From Hyphomonas jannaschiana VP2 (GTDB lineage: Bacteria > Pseudomonadota > Alphaproteobacteria > Caulobacterales > Hyphomonadaceae): a stretch of 64,000 nt of DNA. Under the pieces are notes generated by a model. It made no database searches and had not been told where the DNA came from. It saw only the letters and a program-made list of their open reading frames with translations. Position numbers and translations under genes: made by a program. Below, in pieces: positions 35,699-45,743 of the stretch; position 1 is the stretch's first letter, and every line of letters starts with the position of its first letter. Location of the stretch: contig NZ_ARYJ01000002.1 in the NCBI RefSeq assembly GCF_000685215.1, forward strand, positions 248,001-312,000, read 5' to 3'.

Positions 35699-36664
35699 AT
35701 GACCGAGCGGATGGACTGGGACAATATGCGCGTTTTCCGCATCGTTGCGGAACTGGGCAGCATGAACGCCGCCGCGCACCGTCTCCAGGAATCCGCGCCC
35801 ACCATCGGGCGCAAGATCGACCAGCTGGAAAAGGATCTGAGCACGGTCCTGCTCGTGCGAACGACGCGCGGGGTGGAGCTGACGGATGCCGGCCGGATCG
35901 CGCTCAGCCATATCCATGCGATGGCCGAGTCGGTGAGCGAGGTCTTCGAAAATGCCGGTCATCGCGACCGGGATGTCGAGGGGCGCATCGTTCTGGCTAC
36001 CGGTGACGGCCTCGGGCCCTACTGGATCGCTCCGCGCCTGCCGCAATTTCAGGCGATGAACCCCAAGGTCCAGTTGCGGATGCGCGTGGTGGACCGGGTG
36101 CCGGATCTGATGGAAGGCGAGGCGGACATCGCCATCCAGTTTACCGAGCCCAAATCGCCGGAAATCATCGGCCGGAAGCTTGGCGTGCTCCATTATATGA
36201 GCTTCGCCTCCGAGGCTTACCTGGAAGAAGTTGGCCAGCTGCCGAACAGCCTCTTTGAGTACTATCGCTACAAGACGATCCTTCACGAGGGGTATGTCCA
36301 CCAGATTGAGCGCTGGGCGCCGCGGGTGGCCGAGCTGAAGAAGATGATCGACTATTCGCTGGTGACCAACTCTGCCGCGGCAATGATCGAGGTCTGTGCG
36401 AATGGCGGCGGCATCGCAGTGCTGCCATCCTATCTGGGCGAGGTGGACAACCGGCTGCAGCCGCTGAACCTGCCGGAGATCGCCCCGATCCAGTTCTGGC
36501 TGACCTATACCGAACGTGTGCGCCGTCTGCCGCAGGGCCAGGCTGTGCTGGACTGGCTGTGGACGATTTTCGACGAGCGCCGGATCGCCTGGTTCCGGGA
36601 TGCGTTCGTGCACCCGGCGCAGATCATGCGCGGGGCAGAATCGCAAATCGCCCGGACTTTCTAG
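35699..36664 (+). CDS. LysR-family transcriptional regulator
   Basis: A 321-residue LysR regulator. The ATG at 35699 gives MTERMDWDNMRVFRIVAELGSM; the open frame reaches back to 35561 at the tRNA fragment, but that extension is not LysR-like. The helix-turn-helix contains ESAPTIGRKIDQLEKDL. The effector domain has a GDGLGPYWIAPRLPQF segment and VCANGGGIAVLPSYLG. It is the first gene right of the island end. Its target is unknown; the adjacent XRE regulator is convergent. Confidence 0.88.
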   Translation: MTERMDWDNMRVFRIVAELGSMNAAAHRLQESAPTIGRKIDQLEKDLSTVLLVRTTRGVELTDAGRIALSHIHAMAESVSEVFENAGHRDRDVEGRIVLATGDGLGPYWIAPRLPQFQAMNPKVQLRMRVVDRVPDLMEGEADIAIQFTEPKSPEIIGRKLGVLHYMSFASEAYLEEVGQLPNSLFEYYRYKTILHEGYVHQIERWAPRVAELKKMIDYSLVTNSAAAMIEVCANGGGIAVLPSYLGEVDNRLQPLNLPEIAPIQFWLTYTERVRRLPQGQAVLDWLWTIFDERRIAWFRDAFVHPAQIMRGAESQIARTF

Positions 36665-36708
36665 GCGAACCTGAAAGCCGGGCGATCAATTGAAATCCGT
36701 AAGGCCGG

Positions 36709-37086
36709 TCAGTCTGCCGACAGGGCCTTGAGGACGCGGGCCATGGCGCCGAGCTTTTCGACGGAATTGGCGCGGTTGACCCAGGAGTGGCATTCGTTGC
36801 GAGCCTTCTCCAGCGGATCGGGGGCGTTGCCCGCATTGGCTTTGGTATCTTCGAACAGGTCCGTGATCTCGACGCGCAGAACGTCCGCCACATTCGACAA
36901 CATGCCAGCGCTCAGGCGGTTGGTACCGGTTTCGTATTTCTGCAGCTGTTGGTGAGAAATACCCAGTTCCGTGCCGAGTTCGGCCAGGGTCATGTTGCGA
37001 TCAAGGCGAAGTTTGCGAATTTTTTCCCCAACCATCTGGTCGATTGCGGTTGGGGCGCGGGATGTAGTCTGTCGGCGAGATGGCAC
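36709..37086 (-). CDS. XRE-family helix-turn-helix regulator
   Basis: A 125-residue DNA-binding protein. An N-terminal arm with SRRQTTSRAPT precedes the HTH_XRE domain (about 18-75): IRKLRLDRNMTLAELGTELGISHQQLQKYETGTNRLSAG. A C-terminal half of about 45 residues includes a helix ending LEKLGAMARVLKALS-like sequence. The start is GTG at 37086 with GAGG 11 bases upstream; an internal ATG at codon 18 is possible. Such regulators control cell cycle or stress genes in Caulobacterales relatives. It is convergent with the LysR gene. Confidence 0.85.
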   Translation of the reverse strand: MPSRRQTTSRAPTAIDQMVGEKIRKLRLDRNMTLAELGTELGISHQQLQKYETGTNRLSAGMLSNVADVLRVEITDLFEDTKANAGNAPDPLEKARNECHSWVNRANSVEKLGAMARVLKALSAD

Positions 37087-37351
37087 TTTTCGTTATCCTC
37101 AGAAGTTTACAGATTTCCGAGTAGCACCGTGTTCTCTCTAAAGGTGTGGAAGCAACTTTTATGCTTATAAAAAAATTGAAACACTGACCCTGTCGGGCTG
37201 TAAGATAGCGAATGTTATATTCTGTAGATACAGGTAAAGGGGGACCCTAACCACCTATAAAATCAAGCTTTATCCCGAAGGGTGCTGACGCTCAACTTTT
37301 TGGGGTAGTTCTTGTATAAGTTGCTGTGACAACAGGCTTTTTGCCTATCGA

Positions 37352-40300
37352 TCAGTAGTCTTTTTTCCACCTTATGGAGACTTTGCTCTCGCCTGTTGCA
37401 GTTGTTTCAGAGGTCACGGACACTTGCGGCCGGGGCTGCCATTCGACCTCTACAGAACTGCCTTCGGCCCCTGCAGATTTCAGTTCGAGATACACATCAT
37501 CGCTGAGATATTGGCCAACACCAATCTCAGCGCTGCCGGATTCCGATGTGCCGATGGAGAATCGGTCGATCCCGAGCGCCGCCTGTACTTCGCTGGCCGG
37601 GTCGAAGCCGGTCGAATTACCGGACAGTGTCGCGATTGTGTTCGCCAGTTGCGCCGCTTCCAGGGCCGAAAGGTCCATTGAAGACCGGCCGAAGAGCAGC
37701 CGGGAAAGGATTTCATCCTGCGGCAGGTCCGGGGAGCTGGAGAGTTCGATCACGGGCTTCAGTGGCGATCCGGTCACATTGGCCTGCACCTTGAACCCAT
37801 TCACCGTGCGGTCGGCCGAGAGACTGATCTGGGCGCGATTGACCGGACCGTCGAATGTGATCGTCCCTGTGTCGAAGACGAAAGGCCGGCCTGCCAGGTC
37901 GAGATCACCGCGGATCAGCGTCGTCGTGCCGTTTAGGCGCGGGGCGGCGGGTGTGCCCGTCAGTTTGAGATCCGCCTTCCATTCACTGTCGAGGCCGCGG
38001 CCCGTTACATAAACACGGCGGTCGGCCTTGATGGCGATGTCGAGGCCAAGCGTCCGGCGCAGGCGGCTGGTCCCCGGCTCAGCAGGCGGGTCGTCCGTCC
38101 AGCGGACGTCCAACGCGTGCGGGCGCGATGAAGGCAGATTGTCGAGCGAGAAGCGCGCCTGTGTGATGGTCACGTCGCCGGAGAGATTTCGTGCCTCGGC
38201 ACTGTCGGCCAGGACGAGCTTGCCCGTGCCACGCGCATTATCGCCGTCGCGGTTATAGAGCAGCAGGTTCTGGAAATCAGCTTCCAGGTCGGTGCGCTCA
38301 CCGGCGAGGCGGCCGTCCAGCGAGAATGAGCCGCCGCCCGGCGCGCTGGCCTTGCCGGTCACATTGAGGACGTCCCCGTCATAGTCTGCATCGGCAGAGA
38401 CAGCGGACAGCTGGAAGCCCATGCTGCCGAGTTCATAAGTACCATCCCGGAGGCTCGCCTTTGCTTGATAGGCGGGAGCGTCAAGCGTCCCGGCGAGGCT
38501 GGCGGAGGCGTCGATCCTGCCGCTGATGTCATGGCCATAGGCGAGGGCGGCCGTCCGCAGCACGGCGAGGTCGCCGGTGAGGCTGGCCTGGCCTTTCAGC
38601 GCGGCCGTCCGGTTCGGCGCGACCAGTTTGCCCGCTTCGGCGGTGACCGGCACATCTGCGCTGCCTGTCAAGACGAGGCGGCCGCCATAGTCGCTTTTCA
38701 GGTCGATGGAGAGGCTGTTGCGGTCCAGCGTTCCGTCGAGGTTCAGCATGAAGGAAGAGTCGAGCCCCGGCACATCGCTGGCCGCCACAACATGGACTGT
38801 GCCGGACGGGTCTGCCCCGAACACGCGCAGGTCGCCATGGCCTTCCAGATGGGTCCGGTTGGTCGTGGTTTCGTAGAGGGCAAGCACCGGGCTGAGGTCG
38901 ATCCCGGTCGCATCGAAAACGAGGCGCGTCTCGTCGCCGCCGCCGGTGAAGCCCGCCTTGAACCGGCCGCTCAGCAGGGAGATGTCGGCATCCAGTTCCG
39001 GCGTCTCGCCCAGCCGCCAATGGGCCGGGGCGGCGGTGGCAATGGGCTCGCCGAGCGCTGTGCCCGAGAGTTCGAACATGCCGTTCGCGGCCGGTTCGCC
39101 GAAGCTGGCGGAGGCGATGAAGGTCAGGTCCGTCGGGTAGGTGGGGACCTCGGAAATCAGCCGGGCGCGGATGTCATAGCCTTCCGGGGCATTGCGCAGC
39201 GTGGCGCTGGCCTTGTCGAACACGAGTGCCCGGCCGGGGCCGAGGGCGAGGTCTGTGACGTTCAGGTCTGCTTTCAGGGCGAACGGGTCGTCGCCCTTGC
39301 GCTCGAAATGGATTGTGCCTTCAGCCTCGCGGACTTCGCCGCTGCTCCAGGAGAGCGCTGTGCCGTCGACGTCTATATCGCCCGTCAGATCGCCGGAATC
39401 GGCCAGCGACACGGCGCCGCTGAAGGTGCCGGGGCCCAGCGTGCCGGTGAGGCCGGTCAACTGGGTGAGGCCATCTGCCCGCACCAGATTGGCGTCTGCG
39501 GAGACGGGCTCGCCATCGGCCGTGGCGCGCAGGGTGAGCGGGCCGCTGAGGCGATTTCCGGCGCTGATCAGCTTCGCGGTCAGGGCCAGATCTTCGACCC
39601 GCCGCCCGGCGCCGGATGCGCTGCCGCCGGAGGTTTCGATGTCATAATCAATGCGGTTCTGGCCATGACCAATCCGGACTACGCCATGACTAAGCGTGAC
39701 GTCCCAGCCACCTGCGCTGACCGGGGCGGACTGGTCGATGACTGCGCGCAACTCGCTCGTGCCAGACCAGGCCCAGTCGCCCTTCGCCGTCACTTTGGCC
39801 CGCTGTCCGGCAAGCGTCGCCGAGGCGATGTTCAGCGCGCCGGATTTCACCTTGAGCGACGCGTCGAGTTTGGGCGCGGTGCCGGTCAGCTGGAGCAGCG
39901 GATCGGGCAGGCCCGCAAAGTCGCTTGCCGCCAGGCTGAAATCCACAGCTGGCCGGGTCAGGCCGCCGGTGACGGAGAACGGGCCGGAGACTTGGCCGCG
40001 CATCTTGCCGGGCAGCCGGTCGATCGCGGTGGCAAGCGTGCCGGTCAGGTCCAGCGTGCGGGCGGAAAGGTCGATGGCACCACTGGCCGAGAGGCGGCCT
40101 TTGGCCAGCGAGGCGTCGGCGGTTTCGAACACGACCCGGCGGGCGGCGCGGTCGTAAGAGCCTTCGGCGTGAAGAGCGGTGGACTCTCCGAACAGCGGCG
40201 CGGCGGCACTGACATTGCCAAGCAGGCGGGTCAGTTTCAGGTCACCGGTGAAGCGGATGTCGTTCTGGCCGATGGTGAGTTTGAGCGGGCCGTCCGCGCG

Positions 40301-41467
40301 CGTGAAGGGCAGGGCCGCCTCGCCGCTGACGTCCAGCCCGGCCTTGCCCTGCAGCAGCCAGTCCTTCCCGTCCTTGGCGGCAATGCCGGTAAAGGCGAGT
40401 TTGCCGGGCTCGCCCAGCAGGGGCTGGAGGTCGGTCACCTCGGCATCGAGGTTTGCCGCTTCGGTCAGCGTCCAGTTGCGCGTGTCGATCTCGCTGCGAA
40501 CGGACAGCGCACCGGCGCGCAGCGAGGTCTCAAGGCCGAAGGGAGCTTCGCGCCGCCCGGTCGTGCTCTCGATGCGGATGCTGGCCTCGCTGCCGATCAG
40601 CGTGACCAGCTGGCGGTCCAGCATGGGCAGGCGCGTGGCGTCGAGATTTGCATTCGCTGTGAGCCGATTGTCCTTGATTGTCAGCTCTGCCGTGGCGGCC
40701 GGCTGGTCGCCGATGGTCAGCGTGGCATCGCCGGTGGCGGCTTCCGGCGTTCCGGAGGCGGTGGCCTTCAGCGACACGCCGGTGCCGGTGTCGAGGCCAA
40801 TGAGGTTCGCGATCACCCCGTCCGGTGCACCATTGATGTCGGCATCGAGGCTGAAGGGTCCGGTCTCTTCGCGGCGCAGGTCGATCAGGAAACGGTCCGT
40901 GCCGGCATCGCGCGGCGTGGCATCGAGGCGGACGGCCATGGTGCGCCCGGCCTGGTCAAACCGGCCGCTGACATTGAAATGCGCTTCCGGCCCGGCAAAG
41001 CCTTCCTGAAAGGCGAGGTCCGGAATGGTCAGGCTACGGAGTTTGATGCGGATGTTGCCGCCACCTTCCGAAGGGGGCTGTTTTTCCGTCACCGGGCGGC
41101 GGATGAAATTAAGCTGGCCGGCCGAGAGGGCCTTGACATCAACAAGGCCGGAGATGAGCGCCATGGGTGCCCAGTCGACCGAGACATTCTGCGCCACGAC
41201 CCATTCGCCCTCCGTATCGCGCACGGCCAGGCGGCGGAGATACATCTTGCCGAGTGGGTCGCCGGACAGGCCTTCGGCATCGATCGTGCCATAGGCGCCC
41301 GCCTTGCGGCCATCGATCTGCGAGAGCAGCCAGGCGCGTCCGCCATCGCTGGCGACCCAGAGGCGTGCCGAGATCAGTGCGACGAGCACGATCAGCAAAA
41401 GGGCAGCAGCCCCGGACAGCCAGGGATGTTTCCGGATCGGGGAAAGAGCTTTGGAGAGGGCTGACAT
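37352..41467 (-). CDS. tamB: TamB, translocation and assembly module subunit
   Basis: Large (1371 residues) inner-membrane-anchored protein that spans the periplasm and works with TamA in outer-membrane protein assembly or lipid transport. One N-terminal transmembrane helix (about 16-34) is followed by over a thousand residues of beta-rich AsmA/TamB-type repeats, and the C-terminal DUF490 domain with PxxPxIELSSSPDLPQDEILSRLLFG and the final VEWQPRPQVSVTSETT region. The ATG overlaps the tamA stop (TGATG), so both are translated together. Long GC-rich frames on the opposite strand are shadows. Confidence 0.94.
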   Translation of the reverse strand: MSALSKALSPIRKHPWLSGAAALLLIVLVALISARLWVASDGGRAWLLSQIDGRKAGAYGTIDAEGLSGDPLGKMYLRRLAVRDTEGEWVVAQNVSVDWAPMALISGLVDVKALSAGQLNFIRRPVTEKQPPSEGGGNIRIKLRSLTIPDLAFQEGFAGPEAHFNVSGRFDQAGRTMAVRLDATPRDAGTDRFLIDLRREETGPFSLDADINGAPDGVIANLIGLDTGTGVSLKATASGTPEAATGDATLTIGDQPAATAELTIKDNRLTANANLDATRLPMLDRQLVTLIGSEASIRIESTTGRREAPFGLETSLRAGALSVRSEIDTRNWTLTEAANLDAEVTDLQPLLGEPGKLAFTGIAAKDGKDWLLQGKAGLDVSGEAALPFTRADGPLKLTIGQNDIRFTGDLKLTRLLGNVSAAAPLFGESTALHAEGSYDRAARRVVFETADASLAKGRLSASGAIDLSARTLDLTGTLATAIDRLPGKMRGQVSGPFSVTGGLTRPAVDFSLAASDFAGLPDPLLQLTGTAPKLDASLKVKSGALNIASATLAGQRAKVTAKGDWAWSGTSELRAVIDQSAPVSAGGWDVTLSHGVVRIGHGQNRIDYDIETSGGSASGAGRRVEDLALTAKLISAGNRLSGPLTLRATADGEPVSADANLVRADGLTQLTGLTGTLGPGTFSGAVSLADSGDLTGDIDVDGTALSWSSGEVREAEGTIHFERKGDDPFALKADLNVTDLALGPGRALVFDKASATLRNAPEGYDIRARLISEVPTYPTDLTFIASASFGEPAANGMFELSGTALGEPIATAAPAHWRLGETPELDADISLLSGRFKAGFTGGGDETRLVFDATGIDLSPVLALYETTTNRTHLEGHGDLRVFGADPSGTVHVVAASDVPGLDSSFMLNLDGTLDRNSLSIDLKSDYGGRLVLTGSADVPVTAEAGKLVAPNRTAALKGQASLTGDLAVLRTAALAYGHDISGRIDASASLAGTLDAPAYQAKASLRDGTYELGSMGFQLSAVSADADYDGDVLNVTGKASAPGGGSFSLDGRLAGERTDLEADFQNLLLYNRDGDNARGTGKLVLADSAEARNLSGDVTITQARFSLDNLPSSRPHALDVRWTDDPPAEPGTSRLRRTLGLDIAIKADRRVYVTGRGLDSEWKADLKLTGTPAAPRLNGTTTLIRGDLDLAGRPFVFDTGTITFDGPVNRAQISLSADRTVNGFKVQANVTGSPLKPVIELSSSPDLPQDEILSRLLFGRSSMDLSALEAAQLANTIATLSGNSTGFDPASEVQAALGIDRFSIGTSESGSAEIGVGQYLSDDVYLELKSAGAEGSSVEVEWQPRPQVSVTSETTATGESKVSIRWKKDY

Positions 41468-43314
41468 CAGAAGGCCTGCCCGATGGAAATATAGACCTGA
41501 ACCGGGTCATCGCCCTCGCGCGGATTGATCGGCGTGGCGATGTCGAGCCGGATCGGACCGAAGCCCGGATAGTAGCGCACGCCGAGACCGGCGGCGGTGC
41601 GCAGGTCGCCGAAGACCGCGCCGAAGTCCGTGGAGGCTGCGCCGGTGTCGACAAAGGCGGCATAGCCCCAGCGTTTCGATTTGCGCCAGCGCAGCTCGAA
41701 AGAAGCGTCGAACAGGGCTTCGCCGCCGACATAATCACCATCGATATTGGTTGGCGACAGCGACTGATAGGCATAGCCGCGCACGGTGCCGCCGCCGCCC
41801 GCGAAGAACAGGCGGTCGGCCGGCACGTCCGTGTCGCCCAGGAAGCCGCCGGCTTCGACCCGCGCCGCAGCGATCAGGTCGTCGGTAAACGAATGATAGG
41901 TTGTCGCATTGGTCAGGTAACGCGTGTAGACAGCGTTGATCGTGCCGCTCGAGATACTGGGCTCCAGCGTCAGGAACAGGCGGTTGCCGTCCTGCGGGTC
42001 CAGTCTGTCCTTCACCGTGTCATAAGTTCCGCTGAGCGGCGTGGAGAAGGTCACCTGGTCAATCGGGTCGGACGGGCCGGAGCGGGTCAGCTCATACTCG
42101 ACCGTCCGGGTCACATCGACAAAGGCGCCGGCCGAAATGGTGAAGTTCTTGTTGAAGGGCTGGGACAAGGTGGCGCCGGTTTTGAGACCGGAGAGGTCAT
42201 AGGCGTCCGTTTCCTGCTGGCGGACCCCGGTTTCCAGATTCAGCGTCCGGCCATAGCGGCCGATATTGGGCAGTTCGTAACTGGCCGTCAGGTCACGGCT
42301 GAGATTGGCGACGGCGCCATCCACGCGCAGCGTATCGCCCCGGCCGGTGAGGTTGCGCCGCTCCCAGAAGGCGTCGACGCCTGCGCCCTCGGTCGTGGAC
42401 AGGGAGGCACCGATCCCGATGGAGCGGGGTTTCGCCTCCGCCAGTTTCAGCTCCACCGGATACGTGCCATCCGTATCGGGTGTCTCGGCGATCTCGATGC
42501 CGATGCCGTCATACAGGCTGGACGAGCGAAGGCGGGTTCTCAGTGTCCGGATCTTCTCCGGCGTGTAGTAGTCGCCGGGCTCCCAGCTGCGCATGACGCG
42601 GACAGCCCGCGGGCGCACATTGGTTTCGTCCGGCAGGACCAGTTCGCCGAGTTTGACGCGCGGACCGGGGGTCAGCTTGTAGGTGACCTCCACGGTCGCG
42701 TCCTGGCGTGAGGCCAGCACGTCGATGTCCGCGCTCTCGGCGAAGGCGTAGCCGGCATCCTTCAGATGGTTCAGCAGCACCTTGTCCATCCGCTCGATGG
42801 AGCTGGTATGCGCGGGGCCGCCGATCAGCAGGCCTTTCTGCGCCTTGTCGAGTTCCGCGCGGGTCTTGTCGTCCACCTCGCCGTCATAGTCGACCGAGAC
42901 CGAGGCGATGCGGAACCGCTTGCCGGGGATCACGTCGATGCGGGGTGTGCTGGTTGCGCTGTCGATCCGCCGGGGAATGGCGCTGGCGGCGAGATAGCCC
43001 TCGGCAGCGAGGAATTCCTCGACGGTTCCGGCGGCGTTGTCTGCCCGGCGGCGGGCCTCCAGCAGGGAGGCGGGCGGCGTCTTGTAGGTCTGCAGCACGG
43101 CATTGGCGCGTGCGGCGAGATTGTCCGGCAGGCCGTCGAGGGAGGCGGCCGCATACTGGTTGCCGGTCACGCCATTGCTGTTCGCGTTTCCGCCCAGAAG
43201 CGTGCATGCCGAAAGGGTGCCCGCCAGCGCGAGGCTGGCAGCACGACGGGCAAGGCCCGTACCCGTCTGGCGGGGGCGAGAAGGCATGTGTCGGCCGGCC
43301 ATTGATTTAACCAT
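41467..43314 (-). CDS. tamA: TamA, outer-membrane BamA/TamA-family assembly protein
   Basis: Outer-membrane Omp85-family protein of 615 residues that partners TamB. After an N-terminal signal (hydrophobic to about 36) come POTRA-like repeats (roughly 85-310) and a barrel (320-615) with the FFAGGGGTVRGYAYQSL motif and a C-terminal Phe (SIGQAF). The signal contains LSAC, a lipobox-like site, so it may be cleaved as a lipoprotein; a standard signal peptidase I site is the alternative. It overlaps tamB by one base. Confidence 0.93.
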   Translation of the reverse strand: MVKSMAGRHMPSRPRQTGTGLARRAASLALAGTLSACTLLGGNANSNGVTGNQYAAASLDGLPDNLAARANAVLQTYKTPPASLLEARRRADNAAGTVEEFLAAEGYLAASAIPRRIDSATSTPRIDVIPGKRFRIASVSVDYDGEVDDKTRAELDKAQKGLLIGGPAHTSSIERMDKVLLNHLKDAGYAFAESADIDVLASRQDATVEVTYKLTPGPRVKLGELVLPDETNVRPRAVRVMRSWEPGDYYTPEKIRTLRTRLRSSSLYDGIGIEIAETPDTDGTYPVELKLAEAKPRSIGIGASLSTTEGAGVDAFWERRNLTGRGDTLRVDGAVANLSRDLTASYELPNIGRYGRTLNLETGVRQQETDAYDLSGLKTGATLSQPFNKNFTISAGAFVDVTRTVEYELTRSGPSDPIDQVTFSTPLSGTYDTVKDRLDPQDGNRLFLTLEPSISSGTINAVYTRYLTNATTYHSFTDDLIAAARVEAGGFLGDTDVPADRLFFAGGGGTVRGYAYQSLSPTNIDGDYVGGEALFDASFELRWRKSKRWGYAAFVDTGAASTDFGAVFGDLRTAAGLGVRYYPGFGPIRLDIATPINPREGDDPVQVYISIGQAF

Positions 43315-43483
43315 GCGAGTTCTGGACCAGATTCATCGGTATTTCATGAATATGGGAGCTTAGATTGCCTGAATCCTGCATGAATTACGGTAACTTCCTG
43401 TTAGTCCGCAGCTGGCTGATGCGGAACCATTGTGCGGCGATGCCCGTAAACTATGTTCAGCTGGTTTTCCGAAAGGCCCTTTG

Positions 43484-44503
43484 ATGGACTATCTTCTGGT
43501 GCTGGCGGGCCTTGTCCTGCTGATTTTTGGTGGCGAAGGGCTCGTGCGCGGCTCGGTCGCGGTCGCCCGAAAGCTCAACATTTCAGAGCTTGTGATCGGC
43601 CTGACCCTGGTGGGCTGCGGCACATCGATGCCGGAGCTCGTAACCAGCCTGCGCGCCATCGATACCGGCGCGGTCGGCATCTCCATCGGCAATGTCATGG
43701 GATCGAACATCGCCAACATCCTGCTGGTGCTGGGCGCCGCGGCGCTGGTAAAGCCGATCCTGACCAATCCCGGTGCGCTGAAACGGGATGCGGCGGTGGT
43801 CATCGGCGCGACGGCGGCGCTCTGCTGGCTGATCTGGCTGGACGCGTTCACCCGGCTCAGCGGCTTCCTGCTGGTCACCGCGCTGGTCCTTTACATCATA
43901 CTGTCGCTGGTCGCGGACATGAAGGGCAACACGCCAGAGGCCGAGATGCATGCCGGTGAGGGCGAGATGGTCGAAGCGCCTTATGGCATCGTGAAAGGCC
44001 TGCTGATCGCGCTCGCCGGGCTTGTGGGCATCGTGTTCGGCGCGCGCTTCATGGTCGACGGCGCCGTCGGCATTGCGCGCGACATCGGCGTCAGCGAGGC
44101 GGTGATCGGCATGTCCATCGTCGCTGTCGGTACCAGCCTGCCGGAACTGGCGACCTCGCTGGTCGCGGCCCGCAGCGGCAAGGCGGATGTCGCGCTTGGC
44201 AACATCATCGGCTCCAACATCTTCAACATCCTCGGCATCCTGGGCGTGACGGCGCTGATCCATCCGTTCAGCGTGATGCAGAACCATGCCGGGGACATCG
44301 CAGGCGAGGCCATGCAGGGCGGCGGGCAGAGCATTGTCACCTCCACCGATGTCGGCGCGCTGGTGCTGTCGCTGTTCTTCCTTTTCCTATTCGGCATGAC
44401 CGGCAAGCGGATCGCGCGCTGGGAAGGGGGGCTTCTTCTGGCGGGCTATGCGCTTTACATGGGGCTCCTGTTCAACATCATTCCAGTTCCGGCGTTGCTC
44501 TAA
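43484..44503 (+). CDS. Calcium/sodium antiporter (CaxA/YrbG-type)
   Basis: A 339-residue inner-membrane cation antiporter of the Ca2+/cation exchanger superfamily. Two inverted halves each carry an alpha repeat: [14 protein letters not shown] then [16 protein letters not shown] in the first, [16 protein letters not shown] then [16 protein letters not shown] in the second. The loop between halves is acidic ([13 protein letters not shown]). About ten hydrophobic segments are visible. The ATG at 43484 has an AAAGG site. The gene lies one base before queF. Confidence 0.93.
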   Translation: MDYLLVLAGLVLLIFGGEGLVRGSVAVARKLNISELVIGLTLVGCGTSMPELVTSLRAIDTGAVGISIGNVMGSNIANILLVLGAAALVKPILTNPGALKRDAAVVIGATAALCWLIWLDAFTRLSGFLLVTALVLYIILSLVADMKGNTPEAEMHAGEGEMVEAPYGIVKGLLIALAGLVGIVFGARFMVDGAVGIARDIGVSEAVIGMSIVAVGTSLPELATSLVAARSGKADVALGNIIGSNIFNILGILGVTALIHPFSVMQNHAGDIAGEAMQGGGQSIVTSTDVGALVLSLFFLFLFGMTGKRIARWEGGLLLAGYALYMGLLFNIIPVPALL

Positions 44504-44504
44504 A

Positions 44505-44972
44505 ATGTCTGACAATCCGATCTACCAGAACCTCGGCCAGCTCGGCCAACAGACCGCCCAGCCGCAAAGCCCGGAAGAGGCTGAGCTGGAGCGGGTGCCC
44601 AACCCGCATGCCGGGACGCTCTACCTGACGCGCTTCGTGGCGCCGGAATTCACCTCCATCTGCCCGGTCACCGGCCAGCCGGATTTCGCGCATCTCGTGA
44701 TCGACTATGCGCCGGGCGAGTGGCTGGTGGAGTCCAAGAGCCTGAAGCTCTACCTCACCAGCTTCCGCAATCATGGCGCCTTCCATGAGGACTGCACGGT
44801 CTCCATCGGCAAGCGCATCTTCGACTTCACCGAAGCCAAATGGCTGCGCATCAGCGGTTACTGGTATCCACGCGGCGGTATCCCGATCGACGTGTTCTGG
44901 CAGTCCGGTGAGGTGCCGGCCGGGCTCTACGTGCCCGAGACCGGCGTCGCCTCCTATCGCGGGCGCGGCTAG
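44505..44972 (+). CDS. queF: NADPH-dependent 7-cyano-7-deazaguanine reductase
   Basis: Reduces preQ0 to preQ1 in queuosine synthesis. It has 155 residues, the single-domain QueF size. The catalytic cysteine lies in [11 protein letters not shown] (C53, with Asp60 nearby), and the family's [18 protein letters not shown] helix and [16 protein letters not shown] end are present. The start at 44505 is in frame with a longer opening to 44448; the ATG fits family length. It follows the antiporter gene by one base and converges with the nitroreductase gene three bases away. Confidence 0.95.
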   Translation: MSDNPIYQNLGQLGQQTAQPQSPEEAELERVPNPHAGTLYLTRFVAPEFTSICPVTGQPDFAHLVIDYAPGEWLVESKSLKLYLTSFRNHGAFHEDCTVSIGKRIFDFTEAKWLRISGYWYPRGGIPIDVFWQSGEVPAGLYVPETGVASYRGRG

Positions 44973-44975
44973 GCG

Positions 44976-45599
44976 CTAGCCTTCCCAGCGGGTGATCTTC
45001 TCGGCCATGTCGGCGCGGGGGCGTTCGGGCGGGGCCGCAGTGGCAGTGCCGAGATAGATGAAGCCGGCGACGCGTTCGCCCTCTTCCAGGCCCAGCAGCT
45101 TGCCGGCGTCCGCGTCGAAAGCCGGCCATTCCGACAGCCAGTTTCCGGCCCAGCCGCTGGCATTGGCCGCCAGCAGCAGGTTGTAGCAGACGGCCCCGGC
45201 GGAGAGTTCCTGTTCCCAGACCGGCGTGCGGCCATCATTTACCGGCGAAGAAATCACGCAGACCACGACCGGCGCGCGCAGCAGCAATTTGCGGGCGGTC
45301 TCGACTTCGGGCTCAGGATCGCCCCGTCCGGCGCGGATTTCGGCGAGGCCTTCTCCGAAGCGGGCGCGGGCGTCTCCCTCGAACACGACAAAGCGCCAGG
45401 GCGAAAGCTTGCGATGGTCCGGCACGCGGGCTGCGATCTGCAGCAATTCGTCCAGATCGTCCGGCGAAGGGCCGGGGGCACCCATGAACTGCTTGTTGGC
45501 GGACCGGCGCAGCGCGAGCAGCGCGCGGGCCTCCGCGCTGGGCCGTACAGCCAGCATGGGTTCACCGAGGGGCGGAGCGGGAGGAAACCTTTTCGTCAT
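44976..45599 (-). CDS. Nitroreductase-family flavoprotein (YdjA-like)
   Basis: A 207-residue FMN enzyme of the nitroreductase fold. The FMN-binding RRSANKQF start, the VPDHRKLSPWRFVVFEG block with the family's RKLxPWRF motif, and the AGAVCYNLLLAANASGWAGNWLSEWPAF segment are all visible. These are YdjA-type features. Substrate unknown. It is divergent from the TetR-RND operon with an operator palindrome in the gap, so it may be part of the same stress regulon. Confidence 0.88.
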   Translation of the reverse strand: MTKRFPPAPPLGEPMLAVRPSAEARALLALRRSANKQFMGAPGPSPDDLDELLQIAARVPDHRKLSPWRFVVFEGDARARFGEGLAEIRAGRGDPEPEVETARKLLLRAPVVVCVISSPVNDGRTPVWEQELSAGAVCYNLLLAANASGWAGNWLSEWPAFDADAGKLLGLEEGERVAGFIYLGTATAAPPERPRADMAEKITRWEG

Positions 45600-45685
45600 A
45601 TGCCGTCCCTACATTGAACCGATCCGGGCGAAAAGCGGGCTTTCAGACTCTGTGCTTGCCGGGAGGGCGATGACAGTCTATTTTA

Positions 45686-45700
45686 GTGAACACTGTTCAC
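45686..45700. promoter_or_regulatory. TetR-type operator palindrome
   Basis: GTGAACACTGTTCAC is a perfect palindrome around one centre base (GTGAACA, C, TGTTCAC), lying 44 bases before the TetR start and 86 bases from the nitroreductase start. A GAACGTTGAAC-like second element follows at 45706. The position suits autoregulation and joint control of the divergent nitroreductase gene. Confidence 0.6.
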
Positions 45701-45743
45701 TTTTCGAACGTTGAACTTTTCGAACATAGATCGTGGCCGCGGT

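Noticed and set aside
35369-36646. A 425-codon minus-strand frame crossing the tRNA fragment, containing CRTRTRDPLI
   Set aside because: CRTRTRDPL is the familiar antisense translation of a tRNA 3' end, and the rest is a shadow of the LysR gene.
38465-41464. A 999-codon plus-strand frame opposite tamB
   Set aside because: It is a GC-rich shadow of tamB: composition is Gly/Ala/Arg-rich without domains, and tamB has clear family motifs.
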